From Mycobacterium sp. 852014-52450_SCH5900713 (GTDB lineage Bacteria; Actinomycetota; Actinomycetes; Mycobacteriales; Mycobacteriaceae): DNA of 64,000 bases. Location: positions 62,001-126,000 of the forward strand of contig NZ_LZIL01000034.1 of the NCBI RefSeq assembly GCF_001667075.1. Direction: 5' to 3'. Below the pieces are notes generated by a model, which did not search any database, had not been told where the DNA came from, and worked only from the letters and a program-made list of their open reading frames with translations. Both the position numbers and the translations under genes were made by a program. The stretch's first letter is position 1. Each line of letters opens with the position of its first letter. Below are positions 27,878 through 40,527 of the stretch, in pieces.

Positions 27878-29255
27878 ACTCCAGCGACAGCAACACGATC
27901 AACAACTGAACGATCTGAGTCATGGAGACCAGCGCGTAGCGCTGGGAGTCCAGCGCGTGGAACTTGCGCACATAGCGGTACAGCGACTCGAGCGCGATCA
28001 GCGGGTCGAGGACATGGATCAACCGATAGAAGACGCGCTGGATGCGGCTGCGATTCTTCTCGTCGAAGATTTCCGGGAACGCGGCGAACGCGAGGGAAAG
28101 CCGTTGGGCGCCATTCTCTTTGCCGGCCATGATCATGTCCACGCTGAGGCGTTCGTCGATGCCATTGGGGGCTCCGCGCCGGCGCCACGGCACGTCGAGC
28201 GTGATGTCGCTGCCGCCACCGGCGGTCGCGTAGCGGTGGAATCCCTGCACCTTGCCCGAGGCGTCCCGGGCGAGGATCAGCTGGATGCCGGGGAACCGGC
28301 CCTCCAGCACGCCGTCGAGGTTCATGTGGAATCCGCGCTCGGTGTGGGCCGCCTTACTCGACGCGCGGACCACCTCGGTCAGCTCGGCCAGTTGCTCATC
28401 GCTGAGTTCCTGCTCCCCGACGATCTCGGTCGTGATGCCGCAGTTGTGGGAGCGCTTCACCGCCTGGCGCAGGTTGCGGAACTTGCGTCCCACCATGTCG
28501 AAACCGGTGACGTCGACGACGACGTCACGCCCTATCGGCACCGCCCGCAGCGACTGTCCGAGCACCGCGGCGTCGTTCCACAATTCGAGCCGTCGCTCGC
28601 CGCAACCGACCACCGCGATTCGCCAGCCGTGGGTATGGCACATGGCGGCGAAGTCGGCGACCAGCTCAGGGAATCGAGACTCGTCACCGATCGGGTCACC
28701 GCCGACCACGGCGATACCCAGGCGCGTCCGGTAGGCCAGCGCGGCGGTGCCGTCCGCGGTGAAGTGGTAACTCTTACCGGTCTGCATCGCGAAGGGCGCG
28801 AGCGGATCATCCCGGGTGGCCTGGATCAATTGCCACACCCGGGGCAGATCCTCCGGACGCGGATGCGACGACGTCGGCCACATCAACACCATGCCGGAGC
28901 TGGCGATCACCAGGTCGCCGAGAAGATCGAAGGACAGCACGTACAGGCCCAGCCCGGCCAGCACGAACAACAACGCCGCGACGGCGTGCATGGCCGTCAC
29001 GGGACGCCCCAGGAAGATGCCGCGTGCGATCCACGTCACCGCGACCAGGACGGTCAGCGACCAGGCCAACCGATCGGTGTAGTGCCACGCCGGCTGGTGA
29101 TGGTGGCGGACAAGGATTTCGGCCAGCCAGCAGGTGGCGCTCAACAGCGCCAGCGCACCGATCAGCCGGGCCGCCCGCGAATGGACCGAGACGACCACGC
29201 GTTCCCGCGCGCGCGCCTTCGCAGAGACGTCGACCAACGGCCCGCTCACACTCAC
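27852..29255 (-). CDS. DUF2156 membrane protein (MprF/LysX-like acyltransferase fold)
   Basis: A 467-residue protein with four N-terminal spans (about 25-125) and a cytosolic GNAT-like DUF2156 domain (about 140-440), the region that in MprF and LysX transfers aminoacyl groups from tRNA to phosphatidylglycerol. Visible segments include Y-R-T-R-L-G-I-A-V-V-G-G-D-P-I-G, R-K-F-R-N-L-R-Q-A-V-K-R and H-M-N-L-D-G. It lacks an aminoacyl-tRNA synthetase domain, so its own substrate is unknown. Counterpart of Rv1619. It is convergent with and overlaps cydC by 26 bp. Confidence 0.85.
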   Translation of the reverse strand: MSVSGPLVDVSAKARARERVVVSVHSRAARLIGALALLSATCWLAEILVRHHHQPAWHYTDRLAWSLTVLVAVTWIARGIFLGRPVTAMHAVAALLFVLAGLGLYVLSFDLLGDLVIASSGMVLMWPTSSHPRPEDLPRVWQLIQATRDDPLAPFAMQTGKSYHFTADGTAALAYRTRLGIAVVGGDPIGDESRFPELVADFAAMCHTHGWRIAVVGCGERRLELWNDAAVLGQSLRAVPIGRDVVVDVTGFDMVGRKFRNLRQAVKRSHNCGITTEIVGEQELSDEQLAELTEVVRASSKAAHTERGFHMNLDGVLEGRFPGIQLILARDASGKVQGFHRYATAGGGSDITLDVPWRRRGAPNGIDERLSVDMIMAGKENGAQRLSLAFAAFPEIFDEKNRSRIQRVFYRLIHVLDPLIALESLYRYVRKFHALDSQRYALVSMTQIVQLLIVLLSLEFMPRRRHL

Positions 29256-29392
29256 CTCCCGATGCGCTGAAATCCCAGCTGGGCGGCTGTTTGCCGCCTC
29301 TGCACCGAATACCCGGCAGCTAAAAACTTACGCGCGATACCGGCCCTGACGGGCCGATTTCACCGCGATGTCCTGCGGGTACTCCGCCCTGT

Positions 29393-30289
29393 CTATCGGC
29401 GGGCGGGCGGAAAGTATTTCAGCACTCCTTCTTGGACCACCGTGGCGAGGAGCTGCCCGGAGCGATCGAAGAAGTGGCCGGTGCCGAGCCCGCGCGAATC
29501 GGCGGCCACCGGCGACGACGTCGAATACAAGACCCAGTCGTCGAAGTCGACCTGCCGGTGAAACCACACCGAGTGGTTGGCGGAGGCGGCGAAGATGCGG
29601 TCGAAACCCCACGACAGTCCATGGGTGGTGATCACCGAGTCCAGCACCGTGGTGTCCGAGGAGTACACCATGGTCGCGGTGTGCAGCACCGGGTCGTCGG
29701 GCATGGTGCCGCCGGCCTTCATCCACACCCGGTTGTGCGGAAGCCGGTCGCCCTTCTCGCGCATCACCCAGGCCGGGTCGTTGGTGTAGCGCCACTCGAT
29801 CGGCTGCAGCGCGTTGACGAAGTGCGGGACGGTCTCCTCGTAGCCGCGAAGCAGCTCGCTGATCGGCGGCTGCGTCTCGGGCTCGCCCACCTGCGGCGGG
29901 TCGACGGCGTGTTCGAGGCCGCGGCCGCCGGACATGTAAGAGATCATCGCCGAGGACAACAGAACGCCGTCCTGCACCGCGTCCACGCGCCGGTTGGCGA
30001 AGCGCCGCTCGTCACGCAGCCGGGTGACGTGGAATTCGATGTCCCTGGCGGTGTCACCGCCGTTGATGAAGTGCACCGACAGCGCGCTTGGCGGCAGGTC
30101 GTCGCGGGCCAGCGAGCGGCTGCTCGCGACGAACGACTGGGCCATCAGCTGCCCGCCGAACGTCCGCAGCGGGTTCTTGCTGGGATGAGACCCGATGAAA
30201 CGGTCGTCGTCGACCCGATTGAGGTCGAGGGTCGCAAGCAGTTCCTTGAAGTCGGAATCGGTGCTGATTGCGGCCTCTCCTTGGCTCAA
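29393..30289 (-). CDS. tesB1: Acyl-CoA thioesterase II
   Basis: Hydrolyses fatty acyl-CoA to free acid and CoA. The roughly 298-residue product is a double hotdog TesB: N-terminal N-P-L-R-T-F-G-G-Q-L-M-A-Q, V-H-F-I-N-G-G-D and the C-terminal L-D-S-V-I-T-T-H-G-L-S-W-G-F catalytic Asp/Thr/Gln region. It follows pyk on the same strand. The start is unclear: TTG 30289 is the first usual initiation codon after the pyk stop but has no ribosome site, whereas a strong GGAGAGG (30280-30274) lies five bases before an in-frame ATC at 30268. Either way the conserved core is complete. Confidence 0.93.
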   Translation of the reverse strand: MSQGEAAISTDSDFKELLATLDLNRVDDDRFIGSHPSKNPLRTFGGQLMAQSFVASSRSLARDDLPPSALSVHFINGGDTARDIEFHVTRLRDERRFANRRVDAVQDGVLLSSAMISYMSGGRGLEHAVDPPQVGEPETQPPISELLRGYEETVPHFVNALQPIEWRYTNDPAWVMREKGDRLPHNRVWMKAGGTMPDDPVLHTATMVYSSDTTVLDSVITTHGLSWGFDRIFAASANHSVWFHRQVDFDDWVLYSTSSPVAADSRGLGTGHFFDRSGQLLATVVQEGVLKYFPPARR

Positions 30290-30293
30290 TTGC

Positions 30294-31712
30294 TTAGACG
30301 TCGTCCTCACCGATCCGGTGCACATGGATGAGGTTGGTCGACCCTACAGTGCCAGGTGGCGCGCCGGCCACGATCACCACCAGATCACCGCGCTTGTAGC
30401 GACCGAGTTCCAGCAGCGACTTGTCGACCTGGCGGATCATGCCGTCGGTGGAGGTCATCATCGGGACGATGAACGTCTCGGTGCCCCACGTCATGGCAAG
30501 TTGGCTGCGGACCTCGGGCCACGCGGTGAAGGCCAGCAGCGGCAGCGGGGTGTGCAGGCGCGCCAGCCGCTTGACGGTGTCGCCGGACTGGGTGAAGGCG
30601 ACCAGCGCCTTGGCGTCCAGGCGCTCGCCGATGTCGCGGGCGGCGTAGGAGATCACCCCGCGCTTGGTGCGCGGCACGTGCGTCAGCGGCGGAGCGGCGG
30701 TGGAATTGTCTTCGACGGCGCAGATGATCCGCGACATGGTCCGCACGGCCGCCAGCGGGTACTTCCCGACCGACGTCTCGCCGGACAGCATCACCGCGTC
30801 GGCGCCGTCGAGCACGGCGTTGGCCACGTCGGACGCCTCGGCGCGCGTCGGCCGGGAGTTCTCGATCATGGAGTCGAGCATCTGGGTCGCCACGATGACG
30901 GGTTTGGCGTTCTCCCGGGCCATCTGGATGGCCCGCTTCTGCACCAGCGGCACCTCTTCCAGCGGCAGCTCGACGCCGAGGTCGCCGCGGGCCACCATGA
31001 TGGCGTCGAAGGCCAGCACGATCGCTTCCAGATTGTCCACGGCTTCCGGCTTTTCCAGCTTGGCGATCACCGGCACCCGCCGCCCGACCCGGTCCATCAC
31101 TTCGTGCACCAGCTCGACGTCGGACGGCGAGCGCACGAAGGACAGTGCGACCAGGTCGACACCGAGGTCCAGCGCGAACGTGAGATCCTCGATGTCCTTC
31201 TCCGACAAGGCCGGAGCGGTCACATTCATCCCCGGCAGTGACATGCCCTTGTTGTTGCTGACCGGGCCACCTTCGGTGACGGTGCAGATCACGTCGTCGC
31301 CATCGATGCCTGAAACGACCAGCCCGATGTTGCCGTCGTCGACCAGCACCCGGTCACCGACCGCGGCGTCCGTCGCCAGCCTCTTGTAAGTGGTCGACAC
31401 GCGGTCGTGGCTGCCTTCGCAGTCGGCGACGGTGATGCACACGGTTTCGCCGTCGGCCCAGTACGTGGCCCCGGTGGCGAACCGGCCCAGCCTGATCTTC
31501 GGGCCCTGCAGGTCGGCGAGTACACCGACCGCGCGGCCGGTGGTGTCGGAAGCGGCCCGTACCCGCTCATAGGCGGCCTTGTGGTCGGAGTAGTCGCCGT
31601 GACTGAAGTTCAACCGGGCGACGTCCATTCCCGCCTCGACCAGCGCCAGGATCAGCTCGTCCGAATTTGTCGCAGGGCCAAGGGTGCAGACGATCTTCCC
31701 GCGTCTACTCAC
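30294..31712 (-). CDS. pykA: Pyruvate kinase
   Basis: Converts phosphoenolpyruvate and ADP to pyruvate and ATP, last step of glycolysis. The 472-residue product has a TIM barrel (about 1-70 and 170-340), B domain (about 70-170) and C-terminal allosteric domain. Visible are K-I-V-C-T-L-G-P-A, N-F-S-H-G, the M-V-A-R-G-D-L-G-V-E metal/phosphate segment and A-T-Q-M-L-D-S-M. GTG at 31712 is the start. tesB follows immediately and was placed with it in M. tuberculosis too (Rv1617-Rv1618). Confidence 0.98.
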   Translation of the reverse strand: MSRRGKIVCTLGPATNSDELILALVEAGMDVARLNFSHGDYSDHKAAYERVRAASDTTGRAVGVLADLQGPKIRLGRFATGATYWADGETVCITVADCEGSHDRVSTTYKRLATDAAVGDRVLVDDGNIGLVVSGIDGDDVICTVTEGGPVSNNKGMSLPGMNVTAPALSEKDIEDLTFALDLGVDLVALSFVRSPSDVELVHEVMDRVGRRVPVIAKLEKPEAVDNLEAIVLAFDAIMVARGDLGVELPLEEVPLVQKRAIQMARENAKPVIVATQMLDSMIENSRPTRAEASDVANAVLDGADAVMLSGETSVGKYPLAAVRTMSRIICAVEDNSTAAPPLTHVPRTKRGVISYAARDIGERLDAKALVAFTQSGDTVKRLARLHTPLPLLAFTAWPEVRSQLAMTWGTETFIVPMMTSTDGMIRQVDKSLLELGRYKRGDLVVIVAGAPPGTVGSTNLIHVHRIGEDDV

Positions 31713-31778
31713 GCCGACCCAGCATAGTCGCGTGGGTCCGCCACGGTCCGACCGAACGGGGTGTCGCGCTGTGCGTGG

Positions 31779-32210
31779 TTAACCACTATTAATCGCCGGA
31801 AACAGGGGGAAGCCCGGCAGGTTACGCAGCACGGTCCAAGCGATGATCGCCACCACCATCGTCAGCCACGCCGGCGTCGAGAGCGCCGGTCTGCCACGGC
31901 CCCGGCGGATCAGCAGCCATCCGGCCAGCATCGGGATGCCGACCAAGAGGAAAACGTTGTCGTTGACGGCGGCGAACAGGTCGCCGTGCAGCAGATCGTG
32001 CGTCATCCGCAGGCCACCGCAGAACGGGCAATTCCAGCCGGTGAGCAATTTGAAGGGGCACTGGGGATACAACGAATTGGTGTTGTGCGGGTCGACCAGG
32101 CCGACGTAGCCGAGCGCGCCGCCGAGCACGACGGCGGTGCCGGCCGCGACGTACCGACGTGGGCGGTGACACTGATCCGCCGCGGTCCCGGCGGAATTGG
32201 GTTGCGTCAC
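31779..32210 (-). CDS. DUF2752 membrane protein
   Basis: A 143-residue protein with about three spans. The DUF2752 hallmark C-P-F-K-x-L-T-G-W-N-C-P-F-C-G-G-L-R with a following H-D-L-L-H-G is at about 60-85: three conserved cysteines in a membrane-edge loop that could bind metal or form a redox centre. Function of the family is unknown. GTG 32210 lies 28 bp after the lgt stop. M. tuberculosis has two small membrane genes here (Rv1615, Rv1616); only one is present in this window. Confidence 0.85.
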   Translation of the reverse strand: MTQPNSAGTAADQCHRPRRYVAAGTAVVLGGALGYVGLVDPHNTNSLYPQCPFKLLTGWNCPFCGGLRMTHDLLHGDLFAAVNDNVFLLVGIPMLAGWLLIRRGRGRPALSTPAWLTMVVAIIAWTVLRNLPGFPLFPAINSG

Positions 32211-32238
32211 GTGTTCAGCATGCCAGACCGCGCGGCGG

Positions 32239-33633
32239 CTAGGGGTTCGACGACCGATTCCTTCGCAGCCGCCACCGGCTGCGTGGTGTCTTGTACGGCT
32301 CGGCGGCCGAAGCCGGTTCGGCCGAGTCCTGTGACCGCTCTGGCTCGGGTTCTGCTGTTTCGGCTTCGGCCTCTTCGGGTTCTTCCTCGTCGGCCTCTTC
32401 GGCTTCGGGCTCTTCGGCTTCGGCTTCTTCGGCTTCGGCGTCTTCCGCTTCGGCTTCGGCCTCGGGCTCTTCGGCTTCGGCTTCGGGCTCTTCGGCTTCG
32501 GCTTCGGCGTCGGGCTCTTCGGCTTCGGGCTCTTCGGCTTCGGCGTCTTCCGCCTCGGGCTCCTCGGCCCCGCCTTCGTCGGGCTCCGCCGCCTCCGCAC
32601 TGACCGTCTCGGCCTCCGCGGTTTCCGGCTCGTCGGCTTCGTCGGCGTTATCCGTTTCGGCTGCGTCGGCGGATTCGGTGCCGGCCGCGCCCGCCGCGAT
32701 CGATGCCCCGGCGGCGGCGACGGTCGCGAGCTCTTCCGCGGGCTCCGCTTCCGCGGATTCCTCGGCCTCCTTGCCGCGCAGGCTTTCGGGGGCCTCGCGT
32801 CCCTTCGGGGCCACCATGAGGTACACCACGGCCCCGATGAACACGAACGTCGAAGTGAACGAATTGATCCGGATGCCCGCGATGTGAGTGGCGGTGTCGT
32901 CGCGCAGCAACTCGACACCGAAGCGCCCGACGCAGTAGCTGGCCACGTATAACGCAAAGAGTCGCCCGTGGCCCAGCGTGAATCGTCGGTCCGCGTAGAT
33001 CAATACGGCGAACACCAGGACGTTCCAGATCAATTCGTACAGGAACGTCGGTTGCACGACGAGTGCCACCTGGCCCGTCGACACACCGTCCAGCGAATGG
33101 GGGTCGACGTATCCCGACGGGTCACGGCGGTAGAAGATCTCCAGACCCCACGGCAGGGTGGTCTCCCGGCCATAGAGCTCCTGGTTGAAATAGTTGCCGA
33201 GCCGGCCGATGGCCTGCGCCAAGATGATTCCCGGCGCAATCGCGTCGGCGAATGCCGGCAGCGGAATCCCGTGACGCCGGCAGGCGATCCACGCGCCGAC
33301 GCCGCCCAGGGCCACCGCGCCCCAGATGCCCAGGCCGCCGTCCCAAATGCGTACGGCCCCGGCCAATCCGGCGCCGCCCGGCCCCCAATAGGTCCGCCAG
33401 TCGGTGGCCAGGTGATAAAGGCGGCCGCCCACCAACCCGAATGGCACCACCCACAACGCGATGTCGTAGATCACCCCGCGCTGCCCACCGCGGGCCTCCC
33501 AGCGGCGGTCGCCGATCAGCAGCGCCGCCACGATGCCGGTGATGATGAACAGCGCGTAGGCGCGAATGGGCAGCGGCCCGAGGTGCCAAACACCCTGGGG
33601 CGGGCTGGGAAAATACGTCGGCAGCATCGTCAT
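32239..33633 (-). CDS. lgt: Prolipoprotein diacylglyceryl transferase with long acidic tail
   Basis: Lgt attaches diacylglycerol from phosphatidylglycerol to the lipobox cysteine, first step of lipoprotein maturation. Residues 1-280 form the seven-span catalytic part with I-G-R-L-G-N-Y-F-N-Q-E-L-Y-G-R (about 142-156) and D-G-G-L-G-I-W-G-A. Residues about 281-464 are a cytoplasmic tail of Glu/Ala/Pro repeats ending in a basic cluster R-S-R-W-R-L-R-R-N-R. The tuberculosis enzyme also has an extension, but the repetitive acidic stretch here is striking. Start ATG overlaps the trpA stop (TGATG), so it belongs to the trp transcription unit. Confidence 0.95.
   Translation of the reverse strand: MTMLPTYFPSPPQGVWHLGPLPIRAYALFIITGIVAALLIGDRRWEARGGQRGVIYDIALWVVPFGLVGGRLYHLATDWRTYWGPGGAGLAGAVRIWDGGLGIWGAVALGGVGAWIACRRHGIPLPAFADAIAPGIILAQAIGRLGNYFNQELYGRETTLPWGLEIFYRRDPSGYVDPHSLDGVSTGQVALVVQPTFLYELIWNVLVFAVLIYADRRFTLGHGRLFALYVASYCVGRFGVELLRDDTATHIAGIRINSFTSTFVFIGAVVYLMVAPKGREAPESLRGKEAEESAEAEPAEELATVAAAGASIAAGAAGTESADAAETDNADEADEPETAEAETVSAEAAEPDEGGAEEPEAEDAEAEEPEAEEPDAEAEAEEPEAEAEEPEAEAEAEDAEAEEAEAEEPEAEEADEEEPEEAEAETAEPEPERSQDSAEPASAAEPYKTPRSRWRLRRNRSSNP
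32352..32575. repeat. Imperfect hexa/nonanucleotide tandem repeat in the lgt tail
   Basis: On the plus strand the units CTTCGG, CTCTTCGG and GGCTCTTCGG recur with few interruptions, encoding on the minus strand the Glu-Ala, Glu-Glu and Pro-Glu-Ala units of the Lgt tail. Such imperfect tandem repeats are prone to in-frame length change by slippage. Confidence 0.8.
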
Positions 33634-34441
33634 CAGGCGGATGCCTTCTGCCGAACGCCTGCGGCCAGCTCCTCGGTCAACGCCCGCAACGCGGGCAACC
33701 CGCCCTCACCGAGCGCCGACACCAGCGCGGAGCCGACGATGACGCCGTCGGCGTAGCTGCCGATCTGCGCCGCCTGCTCTCGCGACCGCACGCCCAGGCC
33801 GACACCGACGGGTATGTCCGACACCGCCTTTACCCGTTGCACCAGTTCGGGCGCGGCGTTCGACACCGCGTCACGTGCCCCGGTGACCCCCATCGTGGAA
33901 GCAGCGTAGACGAACCCGCGCGACGCCTCGACCGTCATCGCCAGCCGTTGCGGCGTCGACGAGGGCGCCACCAGGAAAATGCGATCCAACCGATGCTCCT
34001 CAGCTGCGGCCAGCCACTGGCCGGCTTCGTCGGGGATGAGGTCTGGGGTGATCATGCCCTCCCCACCGGCCGACGCGAGATCCCGCGCGAACGCGTCGAC
34101 CCCATACCGCAGCACCGGATTCCAATAGGTCATCACCACAGCGCGGCCGCCGGCCGCACTGATCGCCTCGACCGCGGCCAGCGTGTCCCGCACCCGCACT
34201 CCCCCGTGCAGCGCGACCTCGGTCGCCCGGGCGATGGTCGGCCCGTCCATGCCGGGATCCGAATACGGCACCCCGACTTCGATGATGTCGCAGCCGGATT
34301 CGACCAGGGCGAGCATTCCGTCGACCGAACCCGGCACGTCGGGGTAACCGGTGGGCAGATAACCGATCAGGGCCGCGCGATTGTCTTTGCGGCACATCTC
34401 GAAAACCGGCCCGAGCCGGCTGGCTTGCTTTTGTTCCACGG

Positions 34442-34445
<4 letters not shown>
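33633..34445 (-). CDS. trpA: Tryptophan synthase alpha subunit
   Basis: Cleaves indole-3-glycerol phosphate to indole, which channels to TrpB. The 270-residue TIM barrel has the catalytic Glu in [12 protein letters not shown] and Asp in [12 protein letters not shown], and phosphate-binding G-V-T-G-A-R and V-G-L-G-V. The ATG at 34445 overlaps the trpB stop (ATGA); a longer open frame extending into trpB is not real. Counterpart of Rv1613. Confidence 0.97.
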
Positions 34446-35704
<1,259 letters not shown>

Positions 35705-35778
35705 CACCAAGGCTCTACGCGGGGACGGCTCATGGGGTTCAACGTTTCAGCGCCGGGGCTCTTCAACTGACTTAACGA

Positions 35779-36597
35779 TTAGCGAGACGGTTTCGGGCAG
35801 GACGGGTGGGTACCCGCGGTGACCAGGTCGGCGACCGCGGCGCGCGGGTCACCGCTTTTCACCAGACCCTCGCCGACCAAGACGGCGTCCGCACCGGCGC
35901 CGGCATAGGCCAAGAGATCCCCGGTGCCACGGACGCCGGACTCGGCGATCCTGATCACGTTGCTGGGCAGCCCGGGCGCGATCCGCGCGAAGCAATCCCG
36001 GTCGACCTCCAGCGTGGCGAGATCGCGCGCGTTGACACCGATTACGTTGGCCCCGGCCTTCAGCGCGCGGTCGGCCTCCTCCTCGGTGTGCACCTCGACA
36101 AGGGCTGTCATGCCCAGTGATTCGGTGCGGTCGAGCATCGACACCAAAGCCGACTGGTCCAGTGCGGCCACGATGAGCAACAGCATGTCGGCGCCGTGGG
36201 CACGGGCCTCGTGGATCTGATATGGCTGCACGACAAAGTCTTTGCGCAACACCGGTATCGAGACCGCGGCCCGAACGGCGTCGAGGTCGTCGAGGGAGCC
36301 GTGGAAACGGCGCTCCTCGGTGAGCACGCTGATGATCCGCGCTCCGCCGTCCTCGTACGCCCGGGCCAGTTTTGCCGGATCGGCAATGGTCGCCAGGGAT
36401 CCCGCGGACGGACTGGCGCGCTTCACTTCGGCGATGACGCCGATGCCGGGCTCGCGCAGGGCGGCCATCACGTCACGCGGCGGCGCGGCGGCGGCAGCGG
36501 CGGCCTTGATTTCGGACAGGCTGATGAGGGCTTCGCGCGCGGCAACGTCGGCCCGGACTCCCTCGAGGATGGAGTCAAGCACGGTAGCCGGACTCAT
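35779..36597 (-). CDS. trpC: Indole-3-glycerol phosphate synthase
   Basis: Ring-closes carboxyphenylamino-deoxyribulose phosphate to indole-3-glycerol phosphate. The 272-residue barrel has [14 protein letters not shown] (catalytic Lys, Glu), V-L-R-K-D-F-V-V and G-V-N-A-R-D. Start at ATG 36597 equals the tuberculosis M-S-P-A-T-V-L-D; an upstream extension to 36714 is not supported. No trpF gene is present; its reaction is expected from PriA at 43119. Confidence 0.97.
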   Translation of the reverse strand: MSPATVLDSILEGVRADVAAREALISLSEIKAAAAAAAPPRDVMAALREPGIGVIAEVKRASPSAGSLATIADPAKLARAYEDGGARIISVLTEERRFHGSLDDLDAVRAAVSIPVLRKDFVVQPYQIHEARAHGADMLLLIVAALDQSALVSMLDRTESLGMTALVEVHTEEEADRALKAGANVIGVNARDLATLEVDRDCFARIAPGLPSNVIRIAESGVRGTGDLLAYAGAGADAVLVGEGLVKSGDPRAAVADLVTAGTHPSCPKPSR

Positions 36598-36710
36598 GCC
36601 TGTTGCTTCCCTTCGTGCCGTTACCCATCGCGACCCCACGGCCTGCCTGACAAACTCCAGCCGAACGCGACGACGTGAATGAAGGGTAGCGGCCCTCGGC
36701 TGACGGCCCG

Positions 36711-37380
36711 TCACCGACCCTCGGTGTCCGAGCCGTGCGGCCGATCGGTTGGGTCCCGGCCCTCGTCAAGCGCGTCCCAGATCATCCGCTCCGACATTTC
36801 CGGCGTCTCCGGCTTCTCCAGCATCGCCCCATCGGTGCCCTCGCGTAGCGCATTTGAGCGGCGCGTCGCCGGCGCCGCATACTTTTCCGCGCTCAACCGG
36901 GCCGACTTGGAATCTGCCGCGGACCGCAGCAACAGGACGGCCGCGACCAGGGTGCACGCCGCCGCGGCCACCGCGATGCCCGCTCCCCAATAGCGTCGCT
37001 CGCTGCCCACCAGCGACATCAGTGCGACGTGCCCCAGATCGGCCCCGCGCACGGCGACGTCCGGCAGCACCCACAGGCTGACCCCCAGATATCCGACCGC
37101 CAGGCTGGCCACCGCCAGCAGCCCCGCCAGCACGCGCAACGGCCAGCCGCGCACCGCGATCGCCGCCACGGCCGTCGCCAGCATGAGCACCGCCAACGGC
37201 AACAACGCCGTCGACCATGAGGCGCCGGACAGCGTCACCTCGCGCGGCGGACCCAGCCCGTCGAACGACCGGATCACCACCCACGGCAGCCGGGACGCCG
37301 CCCACAGCGCCGCCGCGGCCAGCACCAGCAACACCTGGGCCACCCCGACGAACAGCCGGGCCCGCCGACTCGGCCGGGCC

Positions 37381-37388
<8 letters not shown>
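36711..37388 (-). CDS. Trp-operon-associated integral membrane protein
   Basis: A 225-residue protein with four hydrophobic segments (about 12-32, 57-78, 80-105, 130-155) and a polar tail, matching the actinobacterial family of tryptophan-biosynthesis-associated membrane proteins. Function unknown; placement between trpE and trpC is conserved (Rv1610). ATG 37388 overlaps the trpE end; GTG 37394 with GGAG four bases upstream is an alternative. Confidence 0.85.
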
Positions 37389-38919
<1,531 letters not shown>

Positions 38920-38972
38920 CGAACCATCCTCCCAGACGGGTTGCCGGGGCTCGCGGGCGTAGCGTGGCGCCC

Positions 38973-39443
38973 ATGAAACCTGGTGACACCGTCGAGGACT
39001 TCGAACTTCCCGATCAGACGGGGACGCCGCGCAAGCTCAGCGAGTTGCTCTGCGGCGGACCGGTGGTGCTGTTCTTCTACCCCGCCGCGATGACGCCCGG
39101 CTGCACCAAGGAAGCCTGTCATTTCCGCGACCTGGCCGCGGAATTCGCCGCCGTGGGCGCCAACCGGGTCGGCATCAGCGCCGATCCCGTGCAGAAGCAG
39201 GCCAAGTTCGCCGAGCTGCAGAAGTTCGATTACCCCCTGCTGTCGGACACCGAGGGCACCGTCGCCGCGCAGTTCGGCGTCAAGCGTGGCCTGCTCGCCA
39301 AGCTGCTGCCGGTCAAGCGCACCACCTTCGTCATCGACACCGATCGCACCGTGCTCAACGTCATTTCCAGCGAGTTCAGCATGGACACCCACGCCGATAA
39401 GGCGCTGGAGACCCTGCACGGCCGGTCAGCGCCTACGGGCTGA
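38973..39443 (+). CDS. bcpB: Peroxiredoxin, Bcp/PrxQ type
   Basis: Thiol peroxidase reducing peroxides. The 156-residue product has the peroxidatic cysteine in P-G-C-T-K-E-A-C near residue 45 with the resolving cysteine five residues later, the PrxQ spacing. Start ATG 38973 (M-K-P-G-D-T-V) matches tuberculosis BcpB; GTG 38964 would add three residues. Its last 11 bp overlap the convergent chaA end. Confidence 0.95.
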   Translation: MKPGDTVEDFELPDQTGTPRKLSELLCGGPVVLFFYPAAMTPGCTKEACHFRDLAAEFAAVGANRVGISADPVQKQAKFAELQKFDYPLLSDTEGTVAAQFGVKRGLLAKLLPVKRTTFVIDTDRTVLNVISSEFSMDTHADKALETLHGRSAPTG

Positions 39444-40527
39444 TCGCCAGGAACACGTAGGCGGCGAGCAGCACCAGGTGCAACTCGCCCTGCAGCCGGG
39501 TGGCCCGCCCGGGGACGACCGTCAGCATGCTGATCACGACGGTCAGCGCCAGCAGCACCAGCTGAATGGGGCCCAGGCCGAGCACCAGCGGTCCCCTGAG
39601 CCAGATGGACGCCAGGGCGATCGCCGGGATGGTGAGTCCGATGCTGGCCATCGCCGAGCCGTACGCCAGGTTGAGGCTGGTCTGGATGCGGCCCTGCCGC
39701 GCGGTGCGCGCGGCCGCCAGGGTCTCCGGCAGCAGCACCAGCGTGGCGATCACCACGCCGACGAATGACTGCGGGAACCCGACCGCGGTCACCGCGCGCT
39801 CGACGGCCGGCGATTCCTCCTCGGCCAGTCCGACGACCGCGACGAGGGCGACCAGCAGCAGCCCGAGGCTGCCGAGCGCGGCGCCGCGGCTCGGCGGCTC
39901 GGCGTGGCTTTCATCCTCGAACAGCCGCTTCTTCTGGCCTTTCTGCGCGACCGGCAGGAAGAAGTCGCGGTGGCGCACCGTCTGCGTGAATACGAAGACC
40001 AGATAGACCAGCAATGACGCGACCGCCGCGAACGTCAGTTGGCCCCGGGAGAACTCCCGGCCCACTTGGCTGGTGGTGAACGCGGGCAGCACCAGGCTCA
40101 GCGTCGCCAGCGTGGTGACGGTGGCCAGCGCGGCGCCGCTGCCCTCGGCATTGAACAGCGTCACGCCGTAGCGCCGCGAGCCGAGCAGCAGCGACAGCCC
40201 TGCGATGCCGTTGGTGGTGATCATCGCCGCCGCGAACACGGTGTCCCTGGCCAGGGTCGCGGCCTCGTTGCCGCCGGATGCCATAAGCGAGACGATGAGC
40301 GCCACCTCGATCACCGTCACCGCGGCCGCGAGCACCAGCGAGCCGAATGGCTCACCGACCCGGGCCGCGACCACCTCCGCGTGGTGCACCGCGGCCAGCA
40401 CGGCTCCGATGAGCAACGCCGCGGCCAACGCGACCAATGCCGGGCCCAGCTTCTCGCCCCAGATCACGGCCAGCACGGCGACGGCGAGCAGCGGCACGAC
40501 CGCGGTCCACGACACCCGTCTCAACAT
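39433..40527 (-). CDS. chaA: Calcium/proton antiporter, CaCA superfamily
   Basis: A 364-residue membrane protein with about 11 spans. The two alpha repeats have the acid-containing motifs G-G-N-E-A-A-T-L-A-R-D near residue 85 and L-P-E-T-L-A-A-A-R near 270, which bind the cation. Between them is an acidic and basic cytoplasmic loop (about 190-220). Counterpart of Rv1607. Ion specificity (calcium, sodium or potassium against protons) is taken from the family. Confidence 0.9.
   Translation of the reverse strand: MLRRVSWTAVVPLLAVAVLAVIWGEKLGPALVALAAALLIGAVLAAVHHAEVVAARVGEPFGSLVLAAAVTVIEVALIVSLMASGGNEAATLARDTVFAAAMITTNGIAGLSLLLGSRRYGVTLFNAEGSGAALATVTTLATLSLVLPAFTTSQVGREFSRGQLTFAAVASLLVYLVFVFTQTVRHRDFFLPVAQKGQKKRLFEDESHAEPPSRGAALGSLGLLLVALVAVVGLAEEESPAVERAVTAVGFPQSFVGVVIATLVLLPETLAAARTARQGRIQTSLNLAYGSAMASIGLTIPAIALASIWLRGPLVLGLGPIQLVLLALTVVISMLTVVPGRATRLQGELHLVLLAAYVFLAISP

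Noticed and set aside
38920..38972. Tryptophan attenuator or leader peptide before trpE
   Set aside because: Only 53 bp separate trpE and bcpB and no Trp-rich short frame is present.
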